This document shows positions 8,557 to 18,732 of a stretch of DNA of 64,000 nt, piece after piece (position 1 is the stretch's first letter; each line of letters begins with the position of its first letter). The stretch is from Streptomyces zagrosensis (GTDB taxonomy: Bacteria > Actinomycetota > Actinomycetes > Streptomycetales > Streptomycetaceae), in assembly GCF_014203645.1 (NCBI RefSeq), contig NZ_JACHJL010000023.1:58605-122604 (forward strand), read 5' to 3'. The translations under genes were made by a program, and so were the position numbers. The notes below the pieces were generated by a model. That model ran no database searches. It had not been told where the DNA came from and saw only the letters and a program-made list of their open reading frames with translations.

Positions 8557-9353
8557 TGCTGCTCACCATCGACGTGGGCAACACCCACACCGTCCTTGGC
8601 CTGTTCGACGGCGAGGACATCGTCGAGCACTGGCGCATCTCCACCGACGCCCGTCGCACCGCGGATGAATTGGCCGTCTTGCTCAACGGCTTGATGGGCA
8701 TGCACCCGCTGCTCGGCGAGGAGTTGGGCGACGGCATCGAGGGCATCGCCATCTGCTCCACCGTGCCCTCGGTGCTGCACGAGTTGCGCGAGGTGACCCG
8801 CCGCTACTACGGCGACGTACCGGCCGTACTGGTCGAGCCCGGCATCAAGACCGGGGTGCCGATCCTGATGGACCACCCCAAGGAGGTCGGTGCGGACCGG
8901 ATCATCAACGCGCTGGCTGCGGTCGAGTTGTACGAGGGGCCGTGCGTGGTCGTGGACTTCGGCACGGCGACGACGTTCGACGCGGTCAGCGCGCGCGGCG
9001 AGTACGTCGGTGGCGTCATCGCCCCCGGCATCGAGATCTCCGTCGAGGCGCTGGGCGTCAAGGGCGCCCAGCTCCGCAAGATCGAACTGGCCCGTCCGCG
9101 CAGCGTCATCGGCAAGAACACCGTCGAGGCGATGCAGTCCGGCATCATCTACGGCTTCGCAGGTCAGGTGGACGGCGTCGTGACCCGCATGGCCCGCGAA
9201 CTGGCCGATGACCCCGACGACGTGACCGTCATCGCCACCGGGGGACTCGCCCCGCTGGTCCTCGGCGAGGCATCGGTCATCGACGAACACGAGCCGTGGC
9301 TGACCCTGATCGGCCTGCGCTTGGTCTACGAGCGCAACGTCTCCCGTACGTGA
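8556..9353 (+). CDS. coaX: Type III pantothenate kinase
   Basis: This ATP-dependent kinase phosphorylates pantothenate to 4'-phosphopantothenate, the first committed step from pantothenate to CoA; it functionally follows PanC in the same operon. At 265 residues it is full length. It has the ASKHA-type phosphate loop LLTIDVGNTHTVLGLF at the N-terminus, the conserved GADRIINALAA, DFGTATTFDAVS and GGVIAPGIEIS, and VIATGGLAPL near the end. The ATG shares a base with the nadC stop (TGATG), indicating translational coupling. The following ~70 bp contain repeated ACGTGAG words but no clear terminator. Confidence 0.95.
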   Translation: MLLTIDVGNTHTVLGLFDGEDIVEHWRISTDARRTADELAVLLNGLMGMHPLLGEELGDGIEGIAICSTVPSVLHELREVTRRYYGDVPAVLVEPGIKTGVPILMDHPKEVGADRIINALAAVELYEGPCVVVDFGTATTFDAVSARGEYVGGVIAPGIEISVEALGVKGAQLRKIELARPRSVIGKNTVEAMQSGIIYGFAGQVDGVVTRMARELADDPDDVTVIATGGLAPLVLGEASVIDEHEPWLTLIGLRLVYERNVSRT

Positions 9354-9583
9354 GCTACGTGATCCCGTGAGGTACATGGGGCACATGCGGCACACGTGAG
9401 GTACGTGAGGTAGGGGCCGCGCGGGAGGGTGGCACGAGGGGAGCCGCCGGCACCTGCCATGAGGAGGTTGCTCCCGTGCCGGCCCCTGCACACGCGGGAC
9501 CGCGTACGCGCGCCTCCCCCATCTACGTACGCGCGCCTCGCCGCCGCTGCGCCACGCCCGCCTTCGCGCGAGGGCGCCCGCCG

Positions 9584-9784
9584 CTACCCGAACGCGTGCT
9601 CAAGCGGCGGTATCACCGACCGGGCGTCCGCGCCGCCGAACCACAGGCCGATCACGAACAGGGCAGCCGACTCCAACAGGTCCGCCCGGTCCAGGCCGCC
9701 CGCCGGGATCGCCGCGCAGCCCACGGCCTCGGCCAGCGTGCGGGCGGTGGCGAGGGCCTCCTCGTCGTCACCGCAGAGCGGCAC
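9584..9784 (-). pseudogene. 3' remnant of an NAD(P)-dependent (F420-reductase-like) oxidoreductase gene
   Basis: About 66 codons are left, reading VPLCGDDEEALATARTLAE ... LESAALFVIGLWFGGADARS. This resembles the C-terminal ~65 residues of NADPH:F420-reductase-like/NmrA-type oxidoreductases, in which a CGDD motif precedes the last helices. The Rossmann domain (expected ~130 residues upstream, to the right) is absent. Immediately to the right lies the beginning of a likewise truncated, divergent HxlR gene. The first codon is only the first in-frame GTG, not a credible start. This is best read as the remnant of a deletion; the family assignment is moderate because little sequence remains. Confidence 0.6.
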
Positions 9785-10152
9785 CCTTCCTCGCCGATTG
9801 CCGCGCCCGTCTCACGTTCGATCTGCTCTCCAACACCTGGACCGCGGTCACTCTTTGGGCGCTGCGCGAGGGAGCGTTGCGCCACGGTGAGTTGCGGGCG
9901 CGCATCGGTGGCATCAGCGCCAAGGTGCTGACTGAGACGCTGCGGCGGCTGGAGTACAATGGCCTGATCCTGCGCCGTTCGCCTGCGCGGACCCCGCCGC
10001 ACGTCACGTACGAGATCACCGAACTGGGGCGCATCCTGCTCGAACCCATCGCGATCTGCGGCGGCTGGGCGTTCCAGCACGGCCACGAGGTGCTTGACGC
10101 GCAAGAGCGCGCTGAGGCCCGGGCACACGCGGGGGCGCAAGCGGGCGCGTGA
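9781..10152 (+). pseudogene. HxlR-family regulator, 5'-truncated
   Basis: From 9781 the frame reads APFLADCRARLTFDLLSN and continues with TWTAVTLWALREGALRHGEL, GGISAKVLTETLRRLE and VTYEITELGRILLEPI, a canonical HxlR winged helix. HxlR proteins normally carry 10-20 residues before the conserved Cys. Here no ATG, GTG or TTG in frame lies a sensible distance upstream, and the first in-frame ATG/GTG-type start (9877) would delete half the DNA-binding domain. With the abutting reductase remnant on the other strand, this suggests one deletion removed both 5' ends and the shared promoter. An unusual start codon cannot be excluded. Confidence 0.65.
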
Positions 10153-10367
10153 GCGACACATGCTCATCCGCACCGCACCGCAACCCGCCACCGCAAGCCG
10201 CCACCTCAGACCGCCGCACCGTGGCGCACCTCGACACACCGCCTCCCACCAGCAAGCGCGGAGGCGCGGCCCGGCTACGGGCTCGTGCCAGGCAGGGCTC
10301 CAGCCAAGGGCACGCCCGACATGGCGTGCTGAGCGGTATTTGTCCGCTTAGCACTTAAAGTCGTTCC

Positions 10368-11228
10368 ATGCCCACGCCCTATGGATCGCGAGGCGGTATG
10401 GCGTTCAGCGCCGAAGAATTGCGCGTGCTGCAACGCGCCCTCGCGCTCGTCCTCCAACCCGCCACCGCCGTCCCCTCCGCCGCGCCCGGCCCCCGAGCTA
10501 CCGCGCCCCACCCCAGGGCCGCCGCGTCCCACTCCAGTACGGGCCCGTCCACCCCCGGCCAGCGCGGCGCGCCGGCCTCAGCCTCAGCCTCAACCCCAGC
10601 CCCAACAGCGGCCACGGCCCGAGCCGATGAGGTGTGGGCGTTCCTGCGGCTGGCCCAGGCCGTGGACGAGGCGGCCCGCGAGGGCGGCCGGCTCAGGGCC
10701 TTTGTGCTGGACGAACTCGCCCGCTACCGGGCCGCGCTGCCCGGCGCCGCCACGAGCTACCTAGAGCAGTTGCGAGGCGCCCTAACGGCCGGGTACGCGC
10801 CGAGCGCCGATGACCTGACCGCGCTCCGCGCGCTGTGCGCCGATCCGGTGAGCCGAGCGGAGTCGGAACGCAGGTGCGCACTGCTGCGCCGTTGTGAACG
10901 TCTGGCGCAGCGAGGCGTACTGGCCCGCCCGATCGCCTTCCCGGGCAGCAGATCAGCTTCGCGCCCCGCCGCCGGGCCCCCACCCGACAAGTCCCCTGGC
11001 CGGGCCCCCGCCAAGGCTCCGGGACCGGTCAGGCAGCCTCCCGGCGATGCGGAGCCCAGCGGGCCGCGCCGGCCGGTGCCCACGCCGGGCGAGGCATTCC
11101 CGCCCAAGCGCCCCTCGTCACCGCCGCCACCGTCCCCTTCGCCATCGTCAACCCCGTCAACCCCGTCAACACCGGCATCGCCAGCCGATGAACGGTTGGC
11201 CACCCCGCCGACCATCCGATCGGCCTGA
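10368..11228 (+). CDS. Hypothetical protein with Pro/Ala-rich flanks
   Basis: A 286-residue protein. Residues ~1-30 (MPTPYGSRGGMAFSAEELRV, then LQRALALVL) and ~85-190 (DEVWAFLRLAQAVDEAAREG, LARYRAALPGAA, LRALCADPVSRAESERR) look helical and folded. They are joined and followed by long Pro/Ala/Ser-rich low-complexity stretches, including PSSTPSTPSTPASP near the end. There is no signal peptide or membrane helix. The central part resembles conserved Streptomyces hypothetical proteins, but I do not recognise a function. It stands alone, with about 200 non-coding bp on either side. Confidence 0.7.
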   Translation: MPTPYGSRGGMAFSAEELRVLQRALALVLQPATAVPSAAPGPRATAPHPRAAASHSSTGPSTPGQRGAPASASASTPAPTAATARADEVWAFLRLAQAVDEAAREGGRLRAFVLDELARYRAALPGAATSYLEQLRGALTAGYAPSADDLTALRALCADPVSRAESERRCALLRRCERLAQRGVLARPIAFPGSRSASRPAAGPPPDKSPGRAPAKAPGPVRQPPGDAEPSGPRRPVPTPGEAFPPKRPSSPPPPSPSPSSTPSTPSTPASPADERLATPPTIRSA

Positions 11229-11434
11229 CCGTCCGCGCCTCCACGCGGCCCAGCTACCAGGCGCTGCGTGCGGCACCAGCTACCGGGCGCCGTGTACGGC
11301 CCAGCTACCGGGCGCTGCATGCACCCGTATGGTCCTGCGCTGCGCACGCCATGGCCGGTTTGTCGGCCCCTGCCAAGGTCGCCCGTGGCCCACCCCGTAA
11401 CCTGGGGGCCTCAAGCACAGGGAGGCCGACACTC

Positions 11435-11620
11435 ATGGATTACGTCTCCGCGCTGGTCCCGCCCGCCGTGATGGCCGTGGCCTTTGTCGCGCTGATCAAG
11501 ACCATCGTCAAGAGCCAGGGCGGCGCCAACAAAAACAAGGAAGACGCTGCCGTGGACGCGGCGCTGGCGCGAGCGGAGCCGACCCGGCAGGGCGGCACCA
11601 CGGGGAGCCACGGCGCCTGA
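11435..11620 (+). CDS. Small single-pass membrane protein
   Basis: The ATG at 11435 follows GGGAGGC (11419-11425), a well-placed ribosome site, and encodes 61 residues: MDYVSALVPPAVMAVAFVAL and then IKTIVKSQGGANKNKE. One hydrophobic helix spans residues ~6-24, followed by a charged Lys/Glu-rich cytoplasmic tail. Tiny membrane proteins of this shape are common in Streptomyces; no specific role is known to me. It is followed by ~100 bp of distinctly AT-rich sequence before the BlaI-like gene. Confidence 0.7.
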   Translation: MDYVSALVPPAVMAVAFVALIKTIVKSQGGANKNKEDAAVDAALARAEPTRQGGTTGSHGA

Positions 11621-11728
11621 CCACTGGCCCCGCCGAGGGCGTACGAACCGAGCCGACCGGCCGGAACGTGCGCCCTTTTCTGTTCTTAATAAACGGGCAT
11701 TTACGGCATCTCCCACTATTATTCACAT

Positions 11729-12124
11729 GTGCCTCGACCATTGGGAGAGCTAGAAGACGCGGTGATGACGCGGGTGTGGAAGTGGAACCGCCCGGTCACT
11801 GTCCGAGAAGTGCTGGAAGACCTTCAGCGGGAACGCTCCATCGCGTACACGACCGTCATGACGGTAATGGACAACCTTCATCAGAAGGGCTGGGTGCGGC
11901 GCGAAGCAGAAGGCCGTGCCTATCGATATGAGGCCGTCTCCACCCGGGCTGCATACGCTGCCGCACTCATGAACGAAGCGTGGTCCGCTAGTGACAACCC
12001 GGCAGCCGCCCTCGTGGCGTTCTTCGGGATGATGTCCGAACAGCAGCGGGAAGCGCTGCGTGATGCCATGCGGGTGGTACAACTCGATGGGCCCGGCGAC
12101 ACCTCAAGTGAAGCGGGGCGATAG
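11729..12124 (+). CDS. BlaI/MecI-family transcriptional repressor
   Basis: A 131-residue winged-helix protein with a GTG start: PLGELEDAVMTRVWKWNRPV, VREVLEDLQRERSIAYTTVM, TVMDNLHQKGWVRREAEGRA and YRYEAVSTRA. This matches the BlaI/MecI/CopY family, whose dimers bind dyad operators and are usually inactivated when a partner M56 protease (BlaR1) cleaves them. No M56 protease lies next to it here. The region just upstream is AT-rich (TTAATAAACGGGC ... CCACTATTATTC) and probably contains its promoter and operator. The next gene starts 10 bp downstream, so the two may be co-transcribed. Confidence 0.9.
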   Translation: MPRPLGELEDAVMTRVWKWNRPVTVREVLEDLQRERSIAYTTVMTVMDNLHQKGWVRREAEGRAYRYEAVSTRAAYAAALMNEAWSASDNPAAALVAFFGMMSEQQREALRDAMRVVQLDGPGDTSSEAGR

Positions 12125-12133
12125 CGTCCGGCC

Positions 12134-12652
12134 ATGTCCGCACTATCAAAAGTCGTCACTGTACGCCGAGCCCGCACCTCCGATGTTCGTGCGGTACGGC
12201 GCCTCATCGACGTGTACGTGGGTGAGCGCATCCTGCTCGACAAAGCGACCGTGACGCTTTACGAGGACATCCAGGAGTTCTGGGTCGCGGAGCGAGACGA
12301 GGACGGTGAGGTCATTGGCTGTGGCGCGCTCCATGTCATGTGGGAAGACCTGGCCGAGGTGCGCACTCTCGCCGTGCATCCAACACTGACGGGTAGCGGC
12401 ATCGGGCACCAAGTGTTGGACAAGTTGTTGCAGACGGCTCGATGGCTAGGGGTTCGGCGAATTTTTTGCCTCACCTTCGAAGTCGAGTTCTTCAGCAAGC
12501 ATGGCTTCGTAGAGATCGGGGAGACGCCGGTCGATGGTGATGTCTACAGCGAGCTGCTGCGTTCCTATGATGAGGGCGTCGCAGAGTTCCTTGGCCTCGA
12601 ACGGGTGAAGCCGAACACCCTTGGCAACAGCCGGATGCTTCTGCAACTGTGA
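12134..12652 (+). CDS. Amino-acid N-acetyltransferase (GNAT; ArgA-like N-acetylglutamate synthase)
   Basis: A 172-residue single-domain GNAT protein: VRRARTSDVRAVRRLIDVYV, VTLYEDIQEFWVAE, CGALHVMWEDLAEVRTLAV, the acetyl-CoA loop GSGIGHQVLDKLL and FCLTFEVEFFSKHGFVEIG. This pattern fits the stand-alone actinobacterial N-acetylglutamate synthase group, which transfers acetyl from acetyl-CoA to glutamate for arginine synthesis. It begins 10 bp after the BlaI-like gene. Its usual neighbour in Streptomyces, from memory, is lsr2, as here. The family call is firm; substrate specificity is inferred. Confidence 0.88.
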   Translation: MSALSKVVTVRRARTSDVRAVRRLIDVYVGERILLDKATVTLYEDIQEFWVAERDEDGEVIGCGALHVMWEDLAEVRTLAVHPTLTGSGIGHQVLDKLLQTARWLGVRRIFCLTFEVEFFSKHGFVEIGETPVDGDVYSELLRSYDEGVAEFLGLERVKPNTLGNSRMLLQL

Positions 12653-12812
12653 TCGCCGGCCTCTATGTCCGAATCGCTCACCTATCACATAGCTCCGCAA
12701 CGGAGTGTTCCCACGCGGATGCGTAGCTGAACCTTCGCTGGGGGTTTGTGTTTTCTCGGGAAAAGCGGTTTGCTAATGCCTCGTAATCCCTTATCCATGA
12801 AAGGAATCCTCA
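12653..12812 (+). promoter_or_regulatory. AT-rich lsr2 promoter region
   Basis: The 160 bp before lsr2 are markedly AT-richer than the surroundings, e.g. GGTTTGTGTTTTCTCGG and CGGTTTGCTAATGCC. TTGTGT (about 12747) and the later TGCTAAT could act as -35/-10-like elements, but the spacing is not canonical. AAAGGAATCC directly before the ATG is the ribosome site. Since Lsr2 binds AT-rich DNA, autoregulation through this stretch is plausible. Confidence 0.35.
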
Positions 12813-13148
12813 ATGGCACAGAAGGTTCAGGTCCTTCTTGTCGATGACCTCGACGGTGGCGAGGCCGACGAGACCGTGACGTTCGCGCTGGATGGCAAGA
12901 CGTACGAGATCGACCTCACCACGGGTAACGCGGACAAGCTTCGTTCCGCTCTTGAGCCGTACACCAAGAGTGGCCGTCGCACGGGAGGCCGTGCCGCCGG
13001 TGGCCGGGGTCGCGTTCGGGCGGGTGCGAGCAGCAGCCAGGACACGGCGAAGATCCGTGCCTGGGCGAAGGAGAACGGTTACGAGGTCAACGACCGCGGT
13101 CGCGTTCCGGCCACCGTGCGCGAGGCGTACGAGAAGGCCAACGGCTGA
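12813..13148 (+). CDS. lsr2: Lsr2-family nucleoid-associated protein
   Basis: Lsr2 is the actinobacterial H-NS-like xenogeneic silencer: it dimerises and oligomerises and coats AT-rich DNA. At 111 residues it is full length. The N-terminal dimerisation domain reads MAQKVQVLLVDDLDGGEADE ... YEIDLTTGNADKLRSAL. A basic Gly/Arg linker follows at ~55-75. The C-terminal DNA-binding domain is IRAWAKENGYEVNDRGRVPA, with the minor-groove RGR motif, then TVREAYEKANG. Its 3' end overlaps the end of a convergent reading frame by 70 bp. Confidence 0.97.
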   Translation: MAQKVQVLLVDDLDGGEADETVTFALDGKTYEIDLTTGNADKLRSALEPYTKSGRRTGGRAAGGRGRVRAGASSSQDTAKIRAWAKENGYEVNDRGRVPATVREAYEKANG

Positions 13149-13945
13149 GCACGGCCGGCATCATTTCGCCGTACGCGCAGCAGTCGGGCTCGGTGGCATT
13201 CCGTCGCAACGGCGCTGACCAACCGGACCAGATTCGGGGCATGGAGATCGCTCTGAAAGCCGTCCATTCCCGCACTGTCGGGAAGGCCGTGGAACCCTCG
13301 GGCTCCCTCCCCGTGCCGGAGGCCGAGGGACGGCAGTGCTTCTTGTGCTTGTCGCGGTTGCTGCGGTTGCAGCGCTTGTCGCGGTTGCTGTGCTTCCCGC
13401 GGCGGGGGTGTCTGCCCCGCTTCGCACCCCGGCCTGGGAGGCCGCACCCAGGTGGCGGTCTCCCGCGAGCCGAGTCGTTCCCCCACGATCGCGGGGATGG
13501 GTGCGGGGGCGGCCATACGGCCCCCGATGCCCAGTGCGGTCAGTTCCAGGGGGACGCCGCCCCACTCCAGCCAGTCGAGCAGCCCAGGCAGCTCGTCCGC
13601 GCTGCCTGGGGCCACCAGAAAAAGCATCGTCGGCCCGTGCACGGCCACGGGGCCGGTGCGCGGCACCCGGCGCAGTACGGCATCTCCCGCGTCGGCAGGC
13701 AGCGCCAGAACGTCGAAGCGCAGCCCGGTCAGCAACTGGACCGGCCCCTCGCACGCCGGGGATGCGGGCCAGCCCAATACGCGCTCGTACCACTCCCGCA
13801 CCGCGTGCTGGGAGGCGTGGGGGCCCACCGCACAGGGGTGGCTAGGGGGCGTACGAGTAATGGGAAGTGGCGCGGCGGCCGGGTCGGATGCTGCCATATT
13901 CGAGGCAACCTGCCGAACGACTAGGGGGTTACGGTCGGTTGGCAT
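13079..13945 (-). CDS. SCO3374-like conserved hypothetical protein
   Basis: The start at 13945 (MPTDRNPLVVRQVAS) follows AGAAGG at suitable distance. The 288-residue product has a folded N-terminal half: REWYERVLGWP, LLTGLRFDVLALPADAG, GPTMLFLVAPGS, LPGLLDWLEWGGVPLELTAL. This resembles a short Prim-Pol-like fold and fits what I recall as the Streptomyces SCO3374 family found beside lsr2. A Gln/Pro/Arg-rich repeat (PRQALQPQQPRQAQEAL) follows. The conserved end is LVRLVSAVATECHRARLLR. The last ~25 codons run antisense into lsr2, so the natural stop may have been lost by frameshift. Function unknown. Confidence 0.65.
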   Translation of the reverse strand: MPTDRNPLVVRQVASNMAASDPAAAPLPITRTPPSHPCAVGPHASQHAVREWYERVLGWPASPACEGPVQLLTGLRFDVLALPADAGDAVLRRVPRTGPVAVHGPTMLFLVAPGSADELPGLLDWLEWGGVPLELTALGIGGRMAAPAPIPAIVGERLGSRETATWVRPPRPGCEAGQTPPPREAQQPRQALQPQQPRQAQEALPSLGLRHGEGARGFHGLPDSAGMDGFQSDLHAPNLVRLVSAVATECHRARLLRVRRNDAGRAQPLAFSYASRTVAGTRPRSLTS

Positions 13946-14014
13946 GCCGTCGCCTTCTGTGGTCGGCCTGGGGTTGCGCGAGGAGTATTCGGGGTGTGCT
14001 GTAGGCGCGAGGTT

Positions 14015-14028
14015 GTTCGCCCGTAGCG
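14015..14028. promoter_or_regulatory. ClgR-like box 1 upstream of clpC
   Basis: GTTCGC-CCGTA-GCG (CGC-N5-GCG core) lies ~330 bp before clpC. ClgR activates clp genes in actinobacteria through sites of the form GTTCGC...GCG. This is a match by eye only, and its orientation towards clpC is inferred. Confidence 0.4.
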
Positions 14029-14121
14029 GATGGAACAGACCCGCGCGGCATGGACTGTCAGTGCGTGAGGGTAAGACAGACCTAGTGGGAAGGGGCGGCC
14101 CGGCGGCTGGGACAACGGCGC

Positions 14122-14135
14122 GTTCGCCATCGGCG
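14122..14135. promoter_or_regulatory. ClgR-like box 2 upstream of clpC
   Basis: GTTCGC-CATCG-GCG has the same core and spacing as box 1 and lies ~225 bp before the clpC start. The rest of the 415-bp gap (13946-14360) has no gene. It contains the ribosome site GAGGAG just before clpC and a small GGGGATCGTCCCC dyad near 14317. Confidence 0.45.
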
Positions 14136-14360
14136 TAGTGGTGGTGTGCGTAGAAGCTTGGCCTGCGGGAACATCGTCTCGCACCATCGGGTTGGAGCAG
14201 GTGTCGGCTGTACGGGGCAGGAATCCCTCCCCACCGCTGTGGGGGAGATCCCGGGTGTCGGCAGTTGGAATGAGCGGTCCCTGCTTGCGGGACTAAGCTG
14301 CGGAAGGACAGGGAGGGGATCGTCCCCGATCTTTCTGACCGCTCTGAGGAGCGATTAACG

Positions 14361-16892
<2,532 letters not shown>

Positions 16893-16960
16893 GCCCGCTG
16901 GCGCGTGCACGCCGGACCCGACCGTCCGACGCGCTCCGCGGCATCGCGGGTGAGCTCACA

Positions 16961-17006
16961 GGCTGCCCCCGGAAACCACCGCAACGGTTTCCGGGGGCAG
17001 CCTTTT
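16961..17006 (+). terminator. Rho-independent terminator after clpC
   Basis: A perfect 17-bp stem, GGCTGCCCCCGGAAACC, pairs with its complement across an 8-nt loop and is followed by TTTT. It sits ~70 bp past the clpC stop. The palindromic stem could also slow transcription from the opposite strand. Confidence 0.93.
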
Positions 17007-17109
17007 CGCGCGGTGAGCGCCGCGCGGTGACCAGCCGTCGTCGGGGCGGCGGCTGCGCGCTGCCGTGGGGCGGCTCCGCGCTGCGCTGTGTGGGAGGCAA
17101 GAGGGGGCG

Positions 17110-18411
17110 TTAGGCGCCGGAGCCGGCGAGGATTTGATCGGTGGTCTCGGCGGGGCGCACGAGGTGGAAGTGCACGTTCCCCGTGGCGTCTACTCGAACG
17201 CCGTACACCGCGGGAACAGGCAGGCTGTTGTAGCGGAAGGGCGTGGAGAAGTAGTAGGCGCCCGTGTCGAGCAGCGTCACGATGTCACCGGGCGCGAGCG
17301 GCGGCAGCGGCCGGGCCTCGGCGACCATATCGCCCGCGAAGCAGCACGGCCCGGCGATGTCCTGTTCCACCAGTTCCCCGCTCTTGGTGACGCCCGTGGG
17401 GTGGTGGGCGCCGATGCGTAGCGGCCACGAGTCGGGCATGAACACCGTCCGCACGGCGACCTGCGCCCCAGCGTGAGTGATCGCGATCGATCGGCCGCCG
17501 GATGACTTGGTGTACTCCACGTAGGCGGCCATAAAGCCGTTCTTGGCCAGCAGGGAGCGGCCGAACTCGGTGACCACCTGGTACGCGCCCGTGAACAGGC
17601 CCGGGGCATATTTTTGCAACCGTGCCACGTACGCCTCGTACGTGGGCGACGTCTCGTCGCTGGCGAAGTTCACCGGCATCCCGCCGCCGATGTCGATGCC
17701 GACCACCTGGCGCCGGCCCAGTGCGGCGTTGACCTCGTCGGCGAAGTCCACGGCCTTCGCGACACCCCGCGCGATCAGGTCAGGCGGGCAGCCCTGCGAA
17801 CCCACGTGGGCATGCAGCCACGTGAGCCACGGCCGCTGCTGGAACGCGTGGAGCAGCCGCTTGCGATTCCCCTCGTCCTCCAGGGCGATGCCGAACTTGG
17901 ACGTTTGCGTGGCCGTGCTCATGGCGCCGATCGACCCGCCACCGACCTGCGGGTTGATCCGTACGCCGAGCCGTGAAGGGGACGGGCGCGATGCGATGAG
18001 CTCGTCGATGCGGTCCAGTTCCTGGAAGTTGTCCGCGTTGACGGCGATGCCCAGGTCCAGGGAGTGGACGAGTTCCGCGCGGGTCTTGGCCGGCGAGTCG
18101 AAGACGATACGGTCCGGCGCGAAGCCGGCCGCCAGTGCCTGGGCCAACTCGCCGGGGCTCGCCACCTCACAGCCCATGCCGAGGGTGCGGAGCTCCTTGA
18201 GCACCGGAACCAGGCAGTTCGCCTTCGCCGCGAAGGTGTGGAGCGCGGGCAGCGAGGCCGGGAAGGCGGCGTGCAGCGCCGCGACGCTCGCGGCCATGCC
18301 GTCCAGGTCCACGAATCCCGCCAGGAGCGCGTTCTCGGGGTCGATCAGTCGCCGCCGTACCGCGGCGCGCAGGATGTGCTCGCGTCGTTTGGCCGCCTGA
18401 GTCAGGGTCAT
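17110..18411 (-). CDS. PLP-dependent decarboxylase of the diaminopimelate/ornithine decarboxylase (fold type III) family
   Basis: A 433-residue alanine-racemase-fold decarboxylase. The PLP lysine is in HTFAAKANCLVPVLKEL. The barrel has SPGELAQALAAG, RINPQVGGGS, the substrate-loop HAHVGSQG and DIGGGMPVNF. The second domain has EFGRSLLAKNG and the GAYYFSTPFRYNSLP tyrosine region. It is related to LysA, but details such as GPCCFAGD differ from classical diaminopimelate decarboxylase and the true amino-acid substrate is uncertain. The start at 18411 is chosen for GGAAGG upstream. It is probably regulated with, or by, the PucR-type gene upstream on the same strand. Confidence 0.85.
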   Translation of the reverse strand: MTLTQAAKRREHILRAAVRRRLIDPENALLAGFVDLDGMAASVAALHAAFPASLPALHTFAAKANCLVPVLKELRTLGMGCEVASPGELAQALAAGFAPDRIVFDSPAKTRAELVHSLDLGIAVNADNFQELDRIDELIASRPSPSRLGVRINPQVGGGSIGAMSTATQTSKFGIALEDEGNRKRLLHAFQQRPWLTWLHAHVGSQGCPPDLIARGVAKAVDFADEVNAALGRRQVVGIDIGGGMPVNFASDETSPTYEAYVARLQKYAPGLFTGAYQVVTEFGRSLLAKNGFMAAYVEYTKSSGGRSIAITHAGAQVAVRTVFMPDSWPLRIGAHHPTGVTKSGELVEQDIAGPCCFAGDMVAEARPLPPLAPGDIVTLLDTGAYYFSTPFRYNSLPVPAVYGVRVDATGNVHFHLVRPAETTDQILAGSGA

Positions 18412-18732
18412 CTCACGCCTTCCGGTTCGTCCCGTCCGAGCTGCCCAGCGCCTTCCCGGGGGATGTGACCAGGCTGCCCGCGGGGCGCTGGCATGTCTTC
18501 GTCCAGATGCCTGACGTTCGCGGAGGCGCCCCGCGCCGCACGCCAAGGGCGTGAGCGTCCGAGCGGCCATTTGGTGCGGAACGCGGAGCGCCGCCCTGTT
18601 TTGTGCTGCGATCCGACGGGGTGGCGGATGGGGGAGTCCCGCAGCGGGGGAGCGGGCGTCGCGGAGCGGGGCAGGGCAGGATGCCCTTCGACGGAGGGTG
18701 GGGCGAGTGCGGGGCAGACGGCTCAGCCGCTG
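18412..18732. other. Intergenic stretch without recognisable gene
   Basis: These 321 bp separate the PucR-type gene from the decarboxylase gene on the minus strand. Apart from the decarboxylase ribosome site at its left end, I see no repeat, hairpin with T-tract or coding frame of the expected codon use. A promoter for the decarboxylase is likely here but not evident. Confidence 0.5.
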
